Source: Pyricularia pennisetigena (taxonomy: Eukaryota > Ascomycota > Sordariomycetes > Magnaporthales > Pyriculariaceae). From it: DNA of 64,000 nucleotides. A program made the translations under genes and the position numbers. How positions within the stretch are numbered: the stretch's first letter is position 1; every line of letters starts with the position of its first letter. Shown one piece after another: positions 62,176-64,000 of this stretch. The stretch covers positions 62,001 to 126,000 of the forward strand of contig NW_021940921.1 in the NCBI RefSeq assembly GCF_004337985.1. The letters are read 5' to 3'. Below the pieces are notes generated by a model. That model was given only the letters and a program-made list of their open reading frames with translations, was not told where the DNA came from and made no database searches.

Positions 62176-64000
62176 CTAGGTTTTTAAGGGTTTAAACTTT
62201 ATAAGCTTCAAAAAAACCTCGTAACTTGGAAACGCTAAAAGTTTTGTTAGGCTACTAACGGGCATGTGTTTGGATTCCAGGTATTTTAGGGTCACTAATC
62301 CTTTTGTGATTAATTCCCATATATAGTAAAATTCTAATAACGTATATTTAATATATTTGTCGTGCGTAGGGTTATATATGTTGGTTAGAAAGCCTGTATT
62401 ACTTCCAAATATTGCAATAGGTCCTTCTATAGGTAATCCAATTTTTATAACTAAGTTTTTAAACCATCGTGTTTCACGTAAAACTACCGTTAAAACATCG
62501 GTTTCGGCTTTTGAAATGCTTAAAGCTATAATATTAACCTTTTTGCATTTCCACGTTATAAGGCCCCCAAATAGGGTATACAAATATCCGTAAATGGATT
62601 TTGAATTTTCCCTAGCCCCGGCAAAATCGCTATTACTAAAACCCAGTAATTTTAAGCTTTTAAAACCCTTTATTAATAAATTGGGTAATAATTCGGCTTT
62701 AAATACTTTATTTCCGTAATAAATAAATAAGGATTTAGTACCCGCTAAATAACGTAATAAATTTTTAATTGCCGTTAAATGGATTATAGTGGTTTTTGTT
62801 AAAAAACATAAAAACCACTAAACCGCAAAACCGATATCCGGACGCGTTAATAGCATTAAATAAGGGTACCGACAATGCGTTGTAATAATTTGATTTCCAG
62901 CGCATTTATGGGTTTACCCCGGCTATATTTTAGCATGCCCGGTTATAAGGGAATAAATATAAATTTGTAATTAATTAATCTAAACGTTGCTAATGTTTCC
63001 TTGATACATTAATTTTAAAAGAGCTTAGATAGGCGCTTAAACCTATCCTTTATAATTTAAACGCCTAAAAAATAGGTTTAAGGGCCCCTATTTTCCAACG
63101 CGTATACCTTATTAAAACGGGTTTTCAAATTTTAAATATATTGCAATTTAGGACCTATTAGCAGGTAATCGCTAATAAAAGTAACGATAAAATATTTGGA
63201 TTTAACGTTACAAAAAGCGGCGGGATTAGAAATTAATGGTTTAAAACCTTTTGTAAAAAATAAGGTTTTAAATTTGTTTTACCATTTTTTTGGAACCTGT
63301 TTTAAACCATATAACACCTTTTCCAACTATATAACCTGCGAATTTTTCGGGTTATAACCCATTTCCACTGAAATCTTAGCGGTGGTAAAATAAGAATTTT
63401 TTGCCCATTCGTTAAAACCGTTTAGAATTCACAAATATATATTTACGTCGGTAAAATCATTTTTTAAAAACGCACCGATAAAATCGATTTGTATTATTTC
63501 CCAATTTCATGCATTAGCTATAGCTAGTAATATACGCCAGGTAGGTGGTATATTGGTATTAGCAAAAGTTTTAATATTATTTAGGCCTTCGACCTGTCAA
63601 AAACCCTTAATAACAAACCTAATTTTATATTTTATAAGTTTATTATTTTTATCTTTTTTTAATTTAAATACCGGCCGGGAAAAACGAGTTTACGGCCTGT
63701 AGGCATTTTAATTTTTGGGATAAAACGGAAGGCTTTTAAAATAACAATTTAATCGAATTTAAACGCTAAAACAGCTAACTATTTAGCATTTTCAGGGTTA
63801 TCTAAAACCTATTGGTAATTATTTGGTTCACCATCTTAACAGGTTTTTTTTATTTTCCTTTTGGCGTAAGAACAAAAGAAATGCACATAATTTATATCCA
63901 TTAAATTTGGGTTTTCGAACTGCGAATTCAACTCCATATTTTGTAGTTTAGGTGCTGAAAACACTGGAACTTCCGTTGTTTTAAATATTGGATTAAATAC
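62176..64000 (-). pseudogene. Ty1/copia polyprotein relic, RT and RNase H (copy at window end)
   Basis: A minus-strand copia pol that runs off the right edge. The RNase H end is open for 135 codons (62176-62583), with F-G-G-L-I-T-W-K, L-S-I-S-K-A-E-T-D and L-V-T-L-K-Y-L-E-S-K. RT lies at about 62880-64000, with P-T-G-R-K-L-V near 63690 and the catalytic loop near 63160 reading F-I-S-D-Y-L, where V-D-D is expected. It is a different subfamily from the copia at 1-14.7 kb, judging by RNase H wording. RIP stops are dense in the RT part. The plus-strand open frame 62357-62593 is antisense. Confidence 0.8.

Overview
The window is a gene-poor, AT-rich, transposon-on-transposon block from a filamentous ascomycete (Pezizomycotina type). 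The main clue is decay. Nearly all internal stops in recognisable transposon frames are TAA or TAG where CAA or CAG is expected, TpA is enriched, CpG survives, and repeat copies differ almost only by C/T and G/A transitions. That is the signature of repeat-induced point mutation (RIP, CpA to TpA). I see no intact host gene, no rRNA, no CRISPR and no bacterial feature. Families were recognised by eye from motifs and were not searched.

Layout. (1) 1-14.7 kb: a Ty1/copia polyprotein relic (+) split by a complete Ty3/gypsy element (1778-9084, minus, target duplication CCATA) and by a composite of two non-coding TIR elements (11040-14569, 9-bp target duplication). (2) 15.3-23.6 kb: a large hAT-like element (+) with GC-rich ends, a BED-finger transposase relic and minisatellites. 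(3) 24.4-40.05 kb: a Fot1/pogo-type transposase (minus) cut in two by a 13.7-kb element (26030-39750, perfect 9-bp target duplication TTTTTGGAT). This element carries a RecQ-type helicase (+), an unassigned coding block (+), an SNF2-type ATPase (+) and a DUF6589-like gene (minus). (4) 41.4-61.0 kb: a second copy of the first gypsy family (minus), interrupted by a 0.65-kb LTR-like element holding a reversed tRNA-like sequence. That element is interrupted by more of the 9-bp-duplication TIR elements, which in turn hold another complete gypsy element (46690-54476, target duplication ATTTA). (5) 61.0-64.0 kb: a second Ty1/copia relic (minus).

The most interesting object is the 13.7-kb element. 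Its two ends match the two ends of the roughly 1.8-kb non-coding elements scattered through the window, and every insertion with both flanks legible shows a 9-bp duplication. It therefore looks like the large, formerly protein-coding member of a transposon family with many short non-autonomous relatives. No standard DDE transposase was recognised in it. The helicases and the DUF6589-like protein are its visible cargo or machinery.

A 1.2-kb block (about 57102-58298 and 59208-60404) is repeated almost perfectly and its first copy ends at the only N in the window, so the assembly there should be treated with caution.
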